This document shows positions 1 through 9,317 of a stretch of DNA of 64,000 nucleotides, piece after piece. Source of the DNA: Streptosporangium becharense (GTDB taxonomy: Bacteria > Actinomycetota > Actinomycetes > Streptosporangiales > Streptosporangiaceae); assembly GCF_014204985.1 (NCBI RefSeq), contig NZ_JACHMP010000001.1, positions 6,882,001-6,946,000 on the forward strand, in the 5' to 3' direction. Every line of letters begins with the position of its first letter. The stretch's first letter is position 1. Below the pieces are notes generated by a model. The model worked only from the letters and a program-made list of their open reading frames with translations, had not been told where the DNA came from and searched no databases. Made by a program: the position numbers and the translations under genes.

Positions 1-1
1 G

Positions 2-751
2 TACCTGGGCGACGGCAGGATCATGGGCGGCCTGTGGGTGACGATCCAGCTCACCGTGCTGTCGATGGCCATCGGCCTGGCCCTGGGGATCGTCACCGCG
101 GTGATGCAGCTGTCCGACAGTCCCGTCCTGCGGGGGACCGCCGCGCTCTACACCTGGTTCTTCCGCGGCACCCCGCTGCTGGTCCAGCTCATCTTCTGGT
201 TCAACATCGGGCTGGTGTTCCCCAGCTTCGGCATCGGCATCCCGTTCGACGGCCCCAAGCTCGTGGAGTGGCAGGCCAACGAGCTGATCACCCCGTTCAC
301 CGCCGCGCTGCTGGGCCTGGCCATCAACGAGGGCGCCTACATGGCGGAGATCGTCCGGGCCGGCATCCGTTCGGTCGACCCGGGCCAGCGCGAGGCGGCC
401 GAGTCGCTCGGCATGTCGCACCGGCAGGTGCTCCGCAGGGTGGTGCTCCCCCAGGCCATGCGCGTGATCATCCCGCCCACCGGCAACCAGTTCATCTCCA
501 TGCTGAAGACCACCTCGATGGTCTCGGTCATCGCCGGGGCCGAGCTGCTGACCGTGGCGCAGCGCATCTATCTCGGCAACTTCGAGGTCATCGCGCTGCT
601 GATCGTCGCGTCCGTCTGGTACATCGTGCTCACCACCATCGCGAGCGTCGCCCAGCACTTCATCGAGAAGCGGTTCGAGCGCGGCCACCACGCGCTGCCG
701 GCCAGGGTCCGCCGCAACCTGCGGCCGTTCGGTGGGAGGGGCGTCCGATGA
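2..751 (+). CDS. Polar amino acid ABC transporter permease (5' end outside window)
   Basis: Inner-membrane permease of the HisM/GlnP family. The frame is open to base 2 and the first codons ([14 protein letters not shown]) already read as family sequence, so the true start lies upstream; the first ATG in the window is at 23. Several hydrophobic segments are visible. The EAA-type cytoplasmic loop that docks the ATPase reads [12 protein letters not shown] followed by VVLPQAMR. The stop overlaps the ATG of the ATPase gene (ATGA at 748-751), so the two are translationally coupled. The solute-binding protein is not in the window and may lie just upstream. The substrate is inferred to be an amino acid released by the downstream deacylase. 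Confidence 0.93.
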   Translation, partial: YLGDGRIMGGLWVTIQLTVLSMAIGLALGIVTAVMQLSDSPVLRGTAALYTWFFRGTPLLVQLIFWFNIGLVFPSFGIGIPFDGPKLVEWQANELITPFTAALLGLAINEGAYMAEIVRAGIRSVDPGQREAAESLGMSHRQVLRRVVLPQAMRVIIPPTGNQFISMLKTTSMVSVIAGAELLTVAQRIYLGNFEVIALLIVASVWYIVLTTIASVAQHFIEKRFERGHHALPARVRRNLRPFGGRGVR

Positions 752-1512
752 CCGAGCCCATGGTGCGGATCCGCTCGGTCCGCAAGTGCTTCGGATCGGT
801 CGAGGTGCTCAAGGGCATCAGCCTGGACGTGCCCGAAGGCGGCGTGGTCTGCGTCGTCGGCCCCTCCGGGTCGGGCAAGTCGACGCTGCTGCGCTGCGTC
901 AACCGGCTGGAGACCATCGACTCGGGCCGCATCTGGGTCGACGGGGACCTCATCGGCTACGCCGAGCAGGGCGACCGGCTCCACCACCTCAGCCCGGCCC
1001 AGCTCTGCCGCCAGCGGCAGGACATCGGCATGGTCTTCCAGCGCTTCCACCTGTTCCCGCACCGCACCGCCCTGGAGAACGTCATGGAGGGCCCGGTCGT
1101 CGTCAAGGGCGTCCCGGCGGCCCGAGCCAGGAAACGGGCACTGGAACTGCTGGAGCGGGTGGGCCTCGCCGACCGCGCCGGCCACTACCCCGCCCAGCTC
1201 TCCGGAGGCCAGCAGCAACGCGTGGCGATCGCCCGCAGCCTGGCCATGGATCCCAAGCTGATGCTGTTCGACGAACCGACCAGCGCTCTCGACCCCGAAC
1301 TCGTCCAGGAGGTGCTCGCGGTCATGCGGGACCTGGCCGCCAGCGGCATGACGATGATGGTGGTGACCCACGAGATGGGCTTCGCACGCGAGGTCGGCGA
1401 CAACCTGGTCTTCATCGACGGAGGAGTGATCGTCGAGCAGGGCCACCCCCGCGAGGTGCTCGCCGCCCCCCGCCACGAGCGTTTCCGCGCCTTCCTGGGG
1501 CAGGTGCTGTGA
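748..1512 (+). CDS. Polar amino acid ABC transporter ATP-binding protein
   Basis: ATPase of 254 residues, normal for GlnQ/HisP proteins, energising the permease encoded immediately upstream. Walker A reads GPSGSGKST, the signature [16 protein letters not shown], Walker [15 protein letters not shown], and the switch histidine lies in VVTHEMGFA. The start ATG overlaps the permease stop by four bases. The stop overlaps the GTG of the next gene in the same way, so permease, ATPase and deacylase form one coupled operon. Family assignment is firm. The transported amino acid, possibly a D-amino acid or its N-acyl form, is inference from context. Confidence 0.95.
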   Translation: MTEPMVRIRSVRKCFGSVEVLKGISLDVPEGGVVCVVGPSGSGKSTLLRCVNRLETIDSGRIWVDGDLIGYAEQGDRLHHLSPAQLCRQRQDIGMVFQRFHLFPHRTALENVMEGPVVVKGVPAARARKRALELLERVGLADRAGHYPAQLSGGQQQRVAIARSLAMDPKLMLFDEPTSALDPELVQEVLAVMRDLAASGMTMMVVTHEMGFAREVGDNLVFIDGGVIVEQGHPREVLAAPRHERFRAFLGQVL

Positions 1513-3113
1513 CCCGCTTCGACCTGCTGCTCCGCGGCGGCCTGGTGATCGACGGGACGGCGTCCCCGGACGCCGCCCGGCACGCCGACGTCGGAGTCCT
1601 GGCCGGGCGCCTGGCCCTGCTGCCCCCGGGAGAGCCCGCGCACTCCGCGCGGACCGAGGACGTCACCGGCCTCGTCGTCACCCCCGGCTTCATCGACGTG
1701 CACACCCACTCCGACGGGGTCGCCCTGATCGCCGGAGAACTCGGCCGCGACATGGTCCGGGCCGCCGTCCTGCAGGGCGTCACCACCGAGATCTGCGGCA
1801 ACTGCGGCTCCAGCCTCTTCCCGGCGCGGCCGGAGCGGCTGGACGCGATGCGCGCCGAGGCCCGCGTCCACTTCGGCGGCGACGTCGGAGTCTACGAGGG
1901 CTTCGCCGGGTTCGCCGCCGCGCACGCCGCCGTGCCCCGGGCCAACCACCTGGCCTCGCTGGTCGGGCACGGTACGCTGCGCAGCGGGGTGATGGGCCCG
2001 GTCGACCGGCCGGCCACCCCCGCCGAGCTGGACGCCATGTGCGCGCTACTGGACCGGGCCCTCGCGGAGGGGGCCGCCGGGCTGTCGACCGGACTGATCT
2101 ACACCCCCGGCACGTACGCGGGCACGGACGAGGTGGTCGCGCTCGCCGCCGTCGCCGCCCGGCACGGCAAACCGTACGTCACCCACCTGCGCGACGAGAT
2201 GTCGCGCGTGGAGGAGGCGCTGGAGGAGGCCGTGGAGATCGCCCGGCGGAGCGGCGCCGCACTGCACGTCTCCCACCACAAGACCGCCGGCAGGCACGCC
2301 TGGGGACGCACCGAGCGCACCCTGCCCAGGATCGCCGCACTGCGCGCGGAGGGAATGGACCTCACCTGCGACGTCTACCCCTACACCGCGGGCAGCACCG
2401 TGCTGGCCGCGATGTTCCCCCCGTGGGCCGCCGACGGCGGGATCGCCGCGCTGACGGCGCGGCTGGCCGACCCCGGCGAGCGTGACCGGATGCGCAGGGC
2501 CATCGCCGAGGGCGTGCCCGGCTGGGAGAACACCGTCGGCAACGGCGGCTGGGACCGCATCTCGGTCGCCTGCGCGCCGCGCCACCCCGAGACGGAGGGG
2601 AGCACGATCGCCGAGCTGGCCGCCGCGCGCGGGCAGGACCCCCTCGACACGGCCGCCGACATGCTCCTCGCCGAACAGGGCGAGGTCACCATCATCAGCC
2701 ACTCCATGGTCGAGGACGACGTGCGGCGGGTGCTGGCCGCGCCGTACTCGATGATCGCCTCCGACGGGGTGCCCAAACCGGGAGGCCGCCCCCACCCACG
2801 CTGGGCGGGGACGTTCGCGCGCGTGCTCGGCCACTACGTCCGGGAGCTGGGCCTGCTCGACCTGCCGACGGCGGTGCACAAGATGACCGGCATGGCCGCC
2901 GACAGGTTCGGGCTGACGGGCCGCGGCGTGCTCAGCGACGGCGCCCACGCCGACCTGGTCGTCCTCGACCCCGCCGCGGTCGCCGACGGCGCGACCTTCG
3001 CCGCCCCGCTCCTCCCGCCGGCGGGGATCCACTCGGTCGTCGTCGCGGGCGAGACCGTGGTCCGCGACGGTGCGGAGACGGGCGCCCGGCCGGGGACGGT
3101 GCTGCGCGCATGA
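1509..3113 (+). CDS. N-acyl-D-amino-acid deacylase (D-aminoacylase family amidohydrolase)
   Basis: Zinc-dependent amidohydrolase of 534 residues that releases free D-amino acids from N-acyl-D-amino acids. The metal-binding HxH lies near residue 65 (DVHTHSDG). The D-aminoacylase landmark EICGNCGSS follows at about residue 95, then HLRDE, HVSHHK and a late [14 protein letters not shown] segment that is strongly typical of the subfamily. The GTG start at 1509 overlaps the ATPase stop, and the stop overlaps an ATG at 3110. Together with the amino acid ABC transporter this suggests uptake and salvage of acylated D-amino acids, perhaps from peptidoglycan or lipopeptides. Substrate specificity cannot be read from the sequence. 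Confidence 0.9.
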   Translation: MTRFDLLLRGGLVIDGTASPDAARHADVGVLAGRLALLPPGEPAHSARTEDVTGLVVTPGFIDVHTHSDGVALIAGELGRDMVRAAVLQGVTTEICGNCGSSLFPARPERLDAMRAEARVHFGGDVGVYEGFAGFAAAHAAVPRANHLASLVGHGTLRSGVMGPVDRPATPAELDAMCALLDRALAEGAAGLSTGLIYTPGTYAGTDEVVALAAVAARHGKPYVTHLRDEMSRVEEALEEAVEIARRSGAALHVSHHKTAGRHAWGRTERTLPRIAALRAEGMDLTCDVYPYTAGSTVLAAMFPPWAADGGIAALTARLADPGERDRMRRAIAEGVPGWENTVGNGGWDRISVACAPRHPETEGSTIAELAAARGQDPLDTAADMLLAEQGEVTIISHSMVEDDVRRVLAAPYSMIASDGVPKPGGRPHPRWAGTFARVLGHYVRELGLLDLPTAVHKMTGMAADRFGLTGRGVLSDGAHADLVVLDPAAVADGATFAAPLLPPAGIHSVVVAGETVVRDGAETGARPGTVLRA

Positions 3114-3319
3114 GCGGACGGCACGGGACCACCGGGCACCGGGACGGTCGCGGTTCCCGGGGCCGGGAAGACCACATCAGGGAGGATGACACCGGGGAAG
3201 CCCACGCCGGGGACGAGCACGGCCAAGACGAGCGGGCCCGGAACGAGCGCGGCCGGGACGAACACGGGAACCGGGGCGGTCACGGAGGTCCGGACTGCCG
3301 GGGAGAGGGGGAAGAGCGC

Positions 3320-4165
3320 ATGGGTTCCATCACGGTGGCCGTCTCGGTGCCGGGGATGATCTCCCGGGACGAGGACGCCGAGCTGGTCCTCGCCAGCACC
3401 GGCAAGCTGCTCCTGCTGGCCTCGGTCGCCAGGGGGATCGCCGCGGGGGAACTGGACCCCGCCGAGGTCGTCGAACTCCGCGACGACGACCGCTGCGGCG
3501 GTTCCGGGCTCCTCGGCGCCCTGTCCGGACTCCGTTGGACGATCCGGGACCTCGCCGTGCTGACCGCGTCGGTCAGCGACAACACCGCCACCAACGCGCT
3601 GCTGCGCCGGATCGGCCTGGACCGGGTGGCCGAGGACGCCGCCGGGCTGGGCCTCGTCCGGACGCGGATCCTCGACCGGATCCGTGACCGGCGGCTGCCG
3701 TCGCACCCGCCCGCCTTCGCCGTGGGTACGGCGGGCGAGCTCGCCCGGTTCGCCGCCGGGCTCGACGGGCGGCGGGAGTGGACCCGGATCCTGCTGGACT
3801 GGATGGCCCGCAACACCGACCGGGGCTTGGTCCCCGCCCTGTTGCCGCACGACCCCGAGGAACGTGAGGCGCCCAGGGCGGCCCCCGAGGGGAGGGTCTG
3901 GGTGGCGCACAAGACCGGCACCGACACCGGAGTGCGGGCCGACGTGGGCGTGATGATCGGCCCGGAGCGGCGGATCGGCTACGCCGTGCTGGCCAACGGG
4001 CCCGCCGGAAGCGAGCACGCGCTGGTGACGGCCGTCCGCCGGGCCGGCCTGGAGATCGGCCGCCTGACCGGCCTGCCCCCGGCCGCCCTCCCCTCGGGGG
4101 GCCTCCCCTCGGCCGGTCTTCCCCAGACCGGCCTTCCCCCGGCGGGCGGCCCCGGCACCCGCTGA
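3320..4165 (+). CDS. Beta-lactamase-fold serine hydrolase without the general-base Glu motif
   Basis: Penicillin-recognising fold protein of 281 residues. All three core motifs are present: S-T-G-K (catalytic Ser26/Lys29), S-D-N at 86-88 and K-T-G at 198-200 in VAHKTGTDTG. The ExxLN motif holding the class A deacylating Glu is not visible; the region reads LPSHPPAFAVG. This points to a relative of class A enzymes rather than a true beta-lactamase. No signal peptide is seen. An ATG at 3110 overlaps the deacylase stop but would add 70 hydrophilic, low-complexity residues. I chose 3320 because a strong GA-rich ribosome site precedes it and homology begins there. The C-terminus is a Pro/Gly/Leu-rich repeated tail (LPSGGLPSAGLP). 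The role is probably in cell-wall or peptide metabolism. Confidence 0.8.
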   Translation: MGSITVAVSVPGMISRDEDAELVLASTGKLLLLASVARGIAAGELDPAEVVELRDDDRCGGSGLLGALSGLRWTIRDLAVLTASVSDNTATNALLRRIGLDRVAEDAAGLGLVRTRILDRIRDRRLPSHPPAFAVGTAGELARFAAGLDGRREWTRILLDWMARNTDRGLVPALLPHDPEEREAPRAAPEGRVWVAHKTGTDTGVRADVGVMIGPERRIGYAVLANGPAGSEHALVTAVRRAGLEIGRLTGLPPAALPSGGLPSAGLPQTGLPPAGGPGTR

Positions 4166-4193
4166 GGCGTCCGGGCATGGACGGGCGCCCGGT

Positions 4194-5105
4194 TCAGCGC
4201 AGGGCGTTGCGTATCTGGGTCGAGGCGTCGCGCAGGTAGGCGATGAAGGAGCGCAGCGCCGGGTTGGGGTTGGTGGGCCGGACGGCCGCGCCGATCCTGC
4301 GGTAGAGCCGGGGCCCGTCCAGGCGGCACACCTGGATGCCCGAGGCCCCCTGCGCGCCGAGGCTGGGCACCAGGGCCACCCCCAGTCCGGCGCGTACCAG
4401 GCCGAGCGTCACCTCGTAGTGGTCGCTGCGGCAGCGGATCATCGGGTTGAACCCCTCCAGCGCGCTCGCCCGCTCCAGCACCGAGACCGGGGTGCCGGTG
4501 CCGTAGGTGGTGATCCACGGCTCGTCGGCCAGGTCGGCCAGGCGTACCCGCTGCCGCTGGCCCGCCGGGTGGCCCGGTGGTACGACCAGCAGATGTGGTT
4601 CGTCGAAGAGATGGGTGATCTCCACTCCCTCCGGCGGCTTCCACGGGTCGAGCGCGTGCTCGAAGACCACCAGCACGTCGAGCGCGCCGCGCTCCAGGTC
4701 GGGCAGCAGCTCGTGGGGCTGGCCGAGCACCAGGTCGAGTTCCACGGCGGGGTGCCGCGCGGTGAAGGTGGACAGCGCCAGCGGCAGCAGCCGGTAGCCC
4801 GCAGAGGCGAAGAACCCGATCCGCAGCTGACCGGCGTCCGCCCTGGCCTGCGCCAGCAGGTCCTTCTCCGCGGCCTCGATGATGTCGAGCACCTCCTGCG
4901 CGCGGGTCGCCAGCCGCCGCCCGGCACCGGTCAGCCGCAGGCTCTGCGCACCCCGCTCGACCAGGCCCACGCCGGCCTCCTCCTCCAGCTTGGAGAGCTG
5001 GTGGGACACGGCGGACGGCGAGAGCCGCAGAGTTCGCGCGGCTCCCGCGATGCTCCCCGTACGGAAGACCTCCAGGAGAACCCGGAGGCGGTGGCTGCTC
5101 AGCAC
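4194..5105 (-). CDS. LysR-family transcriptional regulator
   Basis: Regulator of 303 residues, normal length for the family. The N-terminal winged helix-turn-helix reads GSIAGAARTLRLSPSAVSHQLSKLE, and an effector-binding domain of two Rossmann-like lobes follows from about residue 90. It is convergent with the deacylase operon (29 bp between stops) and lies about 500 bp from the divergent C-S lyase gene. LysR proteins usually control a divergent neighbour, so the lyase is the more likely target. The effector is unknown. Confidence 0.93.
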   Translation of the reverse strand: MLSSHRLRVLLEVFRTGSIAGAARTLRLSPSAVSHQLSKLEEEAGVGLVERGAQSLRLTGAGRRLATRAQEVLDIIEAAEKDLLAQARADAGQLRIGFFASAGYRLLPLALSTFTARHPAVELDLVLGQPHELLPDLERGALDVLVVFEHALDPWKPPEGVEITHLFDEPHLLVVPPGHPAGQRQRVRLADLADEPWITTYGTGTPVSVLERASALEGFNPMIRCRSDHYEVTLGLVRAGLGVALVPSLGAQGASGIQVCRLDGPRLYRRIGAAVRPTNPNPALRSFIAYLRDASTQIRNALR

Positions 5106-5604
5106 GGTTAACAGTATCCGTCCGGACCGGGGCCGCCTCCCCGCCGGTCACGGCCGCGGGACGGGCCCCGGGGCGGGGCGTCGCGGGGGCGGCCGGGGTG
5201 GTGCACGGGCTGCCGGGACGGCGTTCGGCCGCCGGGCGGTGGCTCGCCGCCGTGACACTGTTTCCGCGCTCCTCATGCCGCATCGCCGGCGGTTGCCGCT
5301 GACGAAGACGAAGCCCGTTTCACGATCTTGACAGGCGACGTTCCGAGCGCGCAGTGTGGCGTCACCCGCTTGTCGGGGGACGTGGATCCGACGACCCTGG
5401 AGCCGGATTGATCACCGATGACGACCACCTCCACCACACCGACCGGGCTCAGGCCGGGATGACCGGCATCGGCGCCGCTCGCATCAGGCACGCCGTCCGC
5501 ACGAAATGCGCCGTCCGCGCCGAACGTACTGGGCAGGCCGAACACGCCGTCCGCACCGAGCGCGCTGAGGATGCCGAGCACGTCGAGCGGATCGGAGCGC
5601 GCCG
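5106..5604. other. Intergenic region between lysR and the C-S lyase gene
   Basis: About 500 bp separating divergent genes. The part next to the lysR start holds its promoter and presumably a LysR site; I could not fix a clear T-N11-A box. The stretch 5480-5600 is made of short imperfect repeats related to gccgtccgc and encodes only low-complexity peptides in every frame. I call no gene here. Confidence 0.5.
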
Positions 5605-6825
5605 GTGAGCCGAGAGCCCTCCCAGCCGTCCGCCGCCTCCGCGGCAGCCGACCCGTTCGCGACCATCGACGTCGAGCGTCTGCGCTCCGGACACGGCGTC
5701 AAGTGGGGCTCGCTCGCCCCCGGCACCATCGGGGCCTGGGTCGCCGACATGGATTTCGGCATCCCGCCCGCGGTGCGCGAGAGCGTCATCCGGATGGCCG
5801 AACGCGAGGACTTCGGGTACCCGTACTGGCCCGGAGAGGACCCCGTGGTCGAGGCGTTCGAGGAACGGATGGCCGGGCGTCACGGGTGGCGGCCGGACCC
5901 CGGCCGGACGCGCGTGTTCGCCGACGTCCTGCAGATCCTCCAGGTGATGGTCGAGTACGCGACCGAACCGGGTGACGGTGTCGCGATCCACGTCCCCTCC
6001 TACCCGCCGTTCCTCGCGAGCATCGCCCGTTCCGGCCGGCGGATCGTGCCGCTGCCGATGGTCCGGCAGGAGGCGGGCTGGGGCTTCTCGGCCGACGGGC
6101 TCGCCGGGCGCCTGCGGGAGCAGGGCTGCCGCATGCTCGTGCTCGTCAACCCGCACAACCCGACCGGCCGTGTCCTCACTCGTGGCGAGCTCGTCTCCCT
6201 CGCCGAGGTCGCCGGGGAACTGGACCTGGTGGTGCTGGCCGACGAGATCCACGCCGACCTGGTGTTCGCCCCGCATCGGCACGTCCCCTTCGCCTCGCTG
6301 GGGCCGGCCACCGCCGCCCGGACGATCACCACGACCTCGGCGACCAAGGCGTTCAACATCGCTGGGCTCCGCTGCGCCGTCGCGCACATCGGGCCGGACC
6401 GGGTCCGGGACGCGCTGGCCCGGGCCCCGCTCGACTACTTCGGCACCCCCGGCATCCTCGGCCGGGTCGCCACCGTCGCCGCCTGGCGCCGGTCCGACGC
6501 CTGGCTGGAAGCCCTCTTGCGGACCTTGGAGGGCAACCGGCTCATGATCGAGGAGTGGGTGAGGGCCCTGCCGTGGGAGCCGCGCTACCACTCCCCGCAG
6601 GGGACCTACCTGAGCTGGCTCGACTTCACCGGCAGCCCGTACGGGACCGACGCACCCGCCGGACACCTCGAACGCCTGGCGAGGGTCAAGCTCACCGAGG
6701 GGGCCGACTTCTCCCAGGAGACCGCCGTCGACACCTCCGCGTTCGCCCGGCTCAACTTCGCGACCAGCCCGTCCAACCTCCGGGAGGTGCTGACCCGCAT
6801 AGCGGAGGCGTCGCCCCCGGGATGA
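5605..6825 (+). CDS. MalY/PatB-type PLP-dependent C-S beta-lyase (aminotransferase class I/II fold)
   Basis: PLP enzyme of 406 residues. The N-terminal signature VKWGSLAPGTIGAWVADMDF is typical of MalY/PatB cystathionine beta-lyases rather than true aminotransferases. The nucleotide-loop and cofactor motifs VNPHNPTGRV, DEIHADL and TTTSATKAFNIAGLR (Schiff-base lysine) are intact. Family members cleave cysteine-S-conjugates or cystathionine to a thiol, pyruvate and ammonia. The start is a GTG at 5605; the first 15 residues are Ser/Ala/Pro-rich. The gene is convergent with bioD (71 bp). It may simply serve methionine metabolism, or may supply sulfur to the adjacent biotin-like cluster, which is speculation. 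Confidence 0.87.
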   Translation: MSREPSQPSAASAAADPFATIDVERLRSGHGVKWGSLAPGTIGAWVADMDFGIPPAVRESVIRMAEREDFGYPYWPGEDPVVEAFEERMAGRHGWRPDPGRTRVFADVLQILQVMVEYATEPGDGVAIHVPSYPPFLASIARSGRRIVPLPMVRQEAGWGFSADGLAGRLREQGCRMLVLVNPHNPTGRVLTRGELVSLAEVAGELDLVVLADEIHADLVFAPHRHVPFASLGPATAARTITTTSATKAFNIAGLRCAVAHIGPDRVRDALARAPLDYFGTPGILGRVATVAAWRRSDAWLEALLRTLEGNRLMIEEWVRALPWEPRYHSPQGTYLSWLDFTGSPYGTDAPAGHLERLARVKLTEGADFSQETAVDTSAFARLNFATSPSNLREVLTRIAEASPPG

Positions 6826-6896
6826 CCGGAGCCGTGCCCGCCACGCGGGAGCGCCCGCCGGGACCGGAGGCCCGCGACGAGCGCTCACCGGCGGGA

Positions 6897-7610
6897 TCAG
6901 CCGACCGCCGCGATGAGATCGTCAGCTCTGAAGTCGCCCCGGAGTTCGGGGGCCAGTCCCCTCCGGGCGGAGGCGAGGAACTCCGGCCTCGACAGCCTCC
7001 CCATCCCCTCGGGCAGCACGCCCAGCAGAGGCAGGCCCGAGACCACCGGGAGGTCGCTCAGGTTGCACCGCATGGCCAGATCCGGCTCCACCGGCCAGCT
7101 TCCGATGATCATCCCGAGGCAGGGGAGGTCGCGACGCCTGAGAGCCTCCGCCGTGAGGGCGGTGGCGTTGAGCGTTCCCAGGCCGGGGGCGGTGACCACG
7201 ACCGCAGGCGCGCCGAGGGCCGCGATGAGGTCGGCGAGAGTGGTGCCGAAATCGTCGAACCAGGCGAGAACCCCGCCGGCGCCTTCGACGAGGACCAGGT
7301 CATGGGTGGCTTCGAGCCTCCTGACCTCGTTCACCATGTCGTCCAGCCGCGGCGCCGGGCGACCCGCCCGGCGCGCGGCGGTGTTGGGCGCCAGCGGCTC
7401 GGGAAGCCTGAGCAACTCCCGGTGGGCGACGTCGCCGACGAGACGCAGAACCTCGGCGACGTCGCCCGGCGCGTCGCCGTCCACCCCGGTCTGCACGGGC
7501 TTCAGCACGGCCACGCGGCGGCCGGCGGCGACCTCCAGCGCGGCGATGGCCGCCGTGGCCACCGTCTTCCCCACATCGGTGCCGGTCCCGGTCACCACCA
7601 TGATTCCCAT
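6897..7610 (-). CDS. bioD: Dethiobiotin synthetase BioD
   Basis: ATP-dependent enzyme of 237 residues that closes the ureido ring, turning 7,8-diaminopelargonate plus CO2 into dethiobiotin. The N-terminal P-loop is VVTGTGTDVGKT. The substrate Lys lies in VLKPVQTG, and LVEGAGGVL is the second nucleotide/Mg segment. Length and motifs match family norms. It is downstream of bioA on the same strand with a gap of about 28 bp, so the two are probably co-transcribed. No bioB is in the window. Whether this is the housekeeping copy or one dedicated to the neighbouring cluster cannot be decided here. Confidence 0.93.
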   Translation of the reverse strand: MGIMVVTGTGTDVGKTVATAAIAALEVAAGRRVAVLKPVQTGVDGDAPGDVAEVLRLVGDVAHRELLRLPEPLAPNTAARRAGRPAPRLDDMVNEVRRLEATHDLVLVEGAGGVLAWFDDFGTTLADLIAALGAPAVVVTAPGLGTLNATALTAEALRRRDLPCLGMIIGSWPVEPDLAMRCNLSDLPVVSGLPLLGVLPEGMGRLSRPEFLASARRGLAPELRGDFRADDLIAAVG

Positions 7611-7638
7611 ACCGTTCCCACCTGCTTCTCGAGTGCGA

Positions 7639-8931
7639 TCAGGATGCGCGGGCAGCCGCCAGGATCGCCGAGCAGATCCTGGCCAGGTCTTCGTCGTCGG
7701 TGACGTAGGGGGGCATGGTGTAGATCATGTCGCGGAACGGCCGGATCCAGACCCCCTCACGCAGCGCCGCGCGGGTGGCGGCTTCCATGTCCACCCGGTG
7801 GTCGAGTTGCACGACGCCGATGGCTCCCAGGACCCGGACGTCGGCGACCCCGGGGAGGTCTCGCGCGGGTGACAGCCCCAGGGTCAACCCGGTCTCGATC
7901 CGCTTGACGTCCTGCTCCCATCCGCCGCGGAGGAGCAGGCCGAGGGAGGCGCAGGCGACGGCCGAGGCGAGCGGGTTGCCCATGAAGGTCGGGCCGTGGG
8001 CGAGGACAGGGAACTCCCCGCGGCCGATGCCGTCGGCGATCTCGTGGGTGCACAGGGCGGCCGCCATCGACATGTACCCGCCCGTCAGTCCTTTGCCGAC
8101 GCACATGACGTCGGGATCGACCCCCGCGTGGTCGGCCGCGAAGAGCGCTCCCGTTCTGCCGAATCCGGTGGCGATCTCGTCGAAGACCAGCAGGACGTCG
8201 TTGGCGCGGCTCACCTCACGGAGAACCCGCAGGTATCCCGGGTCATGGAAACGCATGCCACCCGCACCCTGCACGACCGGCTCCACGATCACCGCCGCCA
8301 GCTCGCCGGCGTGCCTCTCGATCACTTCGGTCAGATGCCGGGCGTAGACGGGATCGACGCCCGCGTCGAACCCCGCGGGCGGCCGGTCGGCGAACACCTG
8401 GGGCGTCAGGACTCCCGTCCAGAGACTGTGCATGCCCCCCTCGGGATCGCAGACGCTCATCGGCATGAAGGTGTCGCCGTGGTACCCCCCGCGCCAGGTG
8501 GCCAGCTTCCGCTTCTCCGGACGGCCCAGGGACCGCCAGTACTGCAGGCACATCTTGACCGCGACCTCCACCGACACCGAGCCGGAGTCGCAGAGGAAGA
8601 CGTGCCGGAGGGGAGCGGGTGTCATCTCCACCAGGGTGGTCGCGAGTCGTACGGCGGGCTCGTGCGTCAGGCCGCCGAACATGACATGGCTCATCCGGCC
8701 GAGCTGGTCGCGCACCGCCTCGTCGAGGACGGGGTGACGATATCCGTGAATGGCCGCCCACCACGAGGACATCCCGTCCACCACTTCACTGACGCCTTCG
8801 ATCTCCTCGGCCAGTCTGAGTCGTACGCCCGAGGCGGATTCCACGACCAACGGCCGCTGCCGGCCCGGCATCGGCGCGTACGGGTGCCAGACATGGGCCA
8901 GGTCGAGGGCTGTCAGCTCGTCAGGGGACAT
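7639..8931 (-). CDS. bioA: Adenosylmethionine-8-amino-7-oxononanoate aminotransferase BioA
   Basis: PLP class III aminotransferase of 430 residues, normal BioA length, converting 7-keto-8-aminopelargonate (KAPA) to 7,8-diaminopelargonate with SAM as amino donor. BioA-specific features are present: HVWHPYAPM near the N-terminus, [24 protein letters not shown], the PLP lysine in [22 protein letters not shown] and the C-terminal [16 protein letters not shown] chose the ATG at 8931 ([18 protein letters not shown]). Upstream in-frame ATG/GTG codons would add non-homologous residues and overlap the divergent ACP gene. It is read divergently from the ACP-ketosynthase operon across about 150 bp. Confidence 0.95.
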   Translation of the reverse strand: MSPDELTALDLAHVWHPYAPMPGRQRPLVVESASGVRLRLAEEIEGVSEVVDGMSSWWAAIHGYRHPVLDEAVRDQLGRMSHVMFGGLTHEPAVRLATTLVEMTPAPLRHVFLCDSGSVSVEVAVKMCLQYWRSLGRPEKRKLATWRGGYHGDTFMPMSVCDPEGGMHSLWTGVLTPQVFADRPPAGFDAGVDPVYARHLTEVIERHAGELAAVIVEPVVQGAGGMRFHDPGYLRVLREVSRANDVLLVFDEIATGFGRTGALFAADHAGVDPDVMCVGKGLTGGYMSMAAALCTHEIADGIGRGEFPVLAHGPTFMGNPLASAVACASLGLLLRGGWEQDVKRIETGLTLGLSPARDLPGVADVRVLGAIGVVQLDHRVDMEAATRAALREGVWIRPFRDMIYTMPPYVTDDEDLARICSAILAAARAS

Positions 8932-8953
8932 GGTCAGGAGGCTACGGTACGAC

Positions 8954-8972
8954 GCGGATATTTTAAATCCGC
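8954..8972. promoter_or_regulatory. Palindromic element between bioA and the ACP operon
   Basis: A 19-bp inverted repeat, GCGGAT-N7-ATCCGC, with an A/T-only centre, lies 23 bp upstream of the bioA start and about 110 bp upstream of the ACP start. It is the only clear dyad in this divergent promoter region. It does not match the TGAAC-N3-GTTAC BioQ box I know. An operator for an unidentified regulator is inference. Confidence 0.45.
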
Positions 8973-9083
8973 CCGATCCGAATTCAACTGGAAACAGCCG
9001 TCCGCGCCGCCGGTCAAGGAATGGGGAACTATATTCGATCCCTGGAGGACTTCCTGTTTCCGGCGGCATGGAGGGCTGACGCG

Positions 9084-9317
9084 GTGAATGACGTATTTCG
9101 GACAATCCAAAAATGTGCCTCAGAAGTGTTGCTCGTGGCACCCGAACAGGTGACGCCCGAGGCCGACCTCTTCGACGATCTGCACGCCACGAGCCTCATC
9201 CGGGTCGAGCTCCTCATGGCGCTGGAGGAGGCTTTCGACATCAAGGTGCCCGACGAGGAGGTCGCGGACGTGCGCACGATCGGAGACGTCCACAGGCTCG
9301 TCGTCAAGCTGTCGTGA
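9084..9317 (+). CDS. Discrete acyl carrier protein
   Basis: Carrier protein of 77 residues. The phosphopantetheine attachment serine is Ser37 in [19 protein letters not shown], where the usual DSL is TSL, and helix III follows ([15 protein letters not shown]). The GTG at 9084 has a good ribosome site (GGAGGG about 8 bp upstream), while the ATG at 9021 would add residues unlike ACPs. The stop overlaps the GTG of the ketosynthase (GTGA), so the carrier and condensing enzyme are coupled. It is probably the dedicated carrier of the chain extended by the ketosynthase and taken by the BioF-type enzyme. Confidence 0.9.
   Translation: MNDVFRTIQKCASEVLLVAPEQVTPEADLFDDLHATSLIRVELLMALEEAFDIKVPDEEVADVRTIGDVHRLVVKLS

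Noticed and set aside
2046-3032. Minus-strand open frame of 328 codons within the deacylase gene
   Set aside because: Opposite a clear D-aminoacylase and without recognisable protein sequence.
5354-5608. 84-codon ORF ending at the C-S lyase start
   Set aside because: Product is a low-complexity repeat of AVRTERAE-type residues derived from short DNA repeats; probably non-coding.
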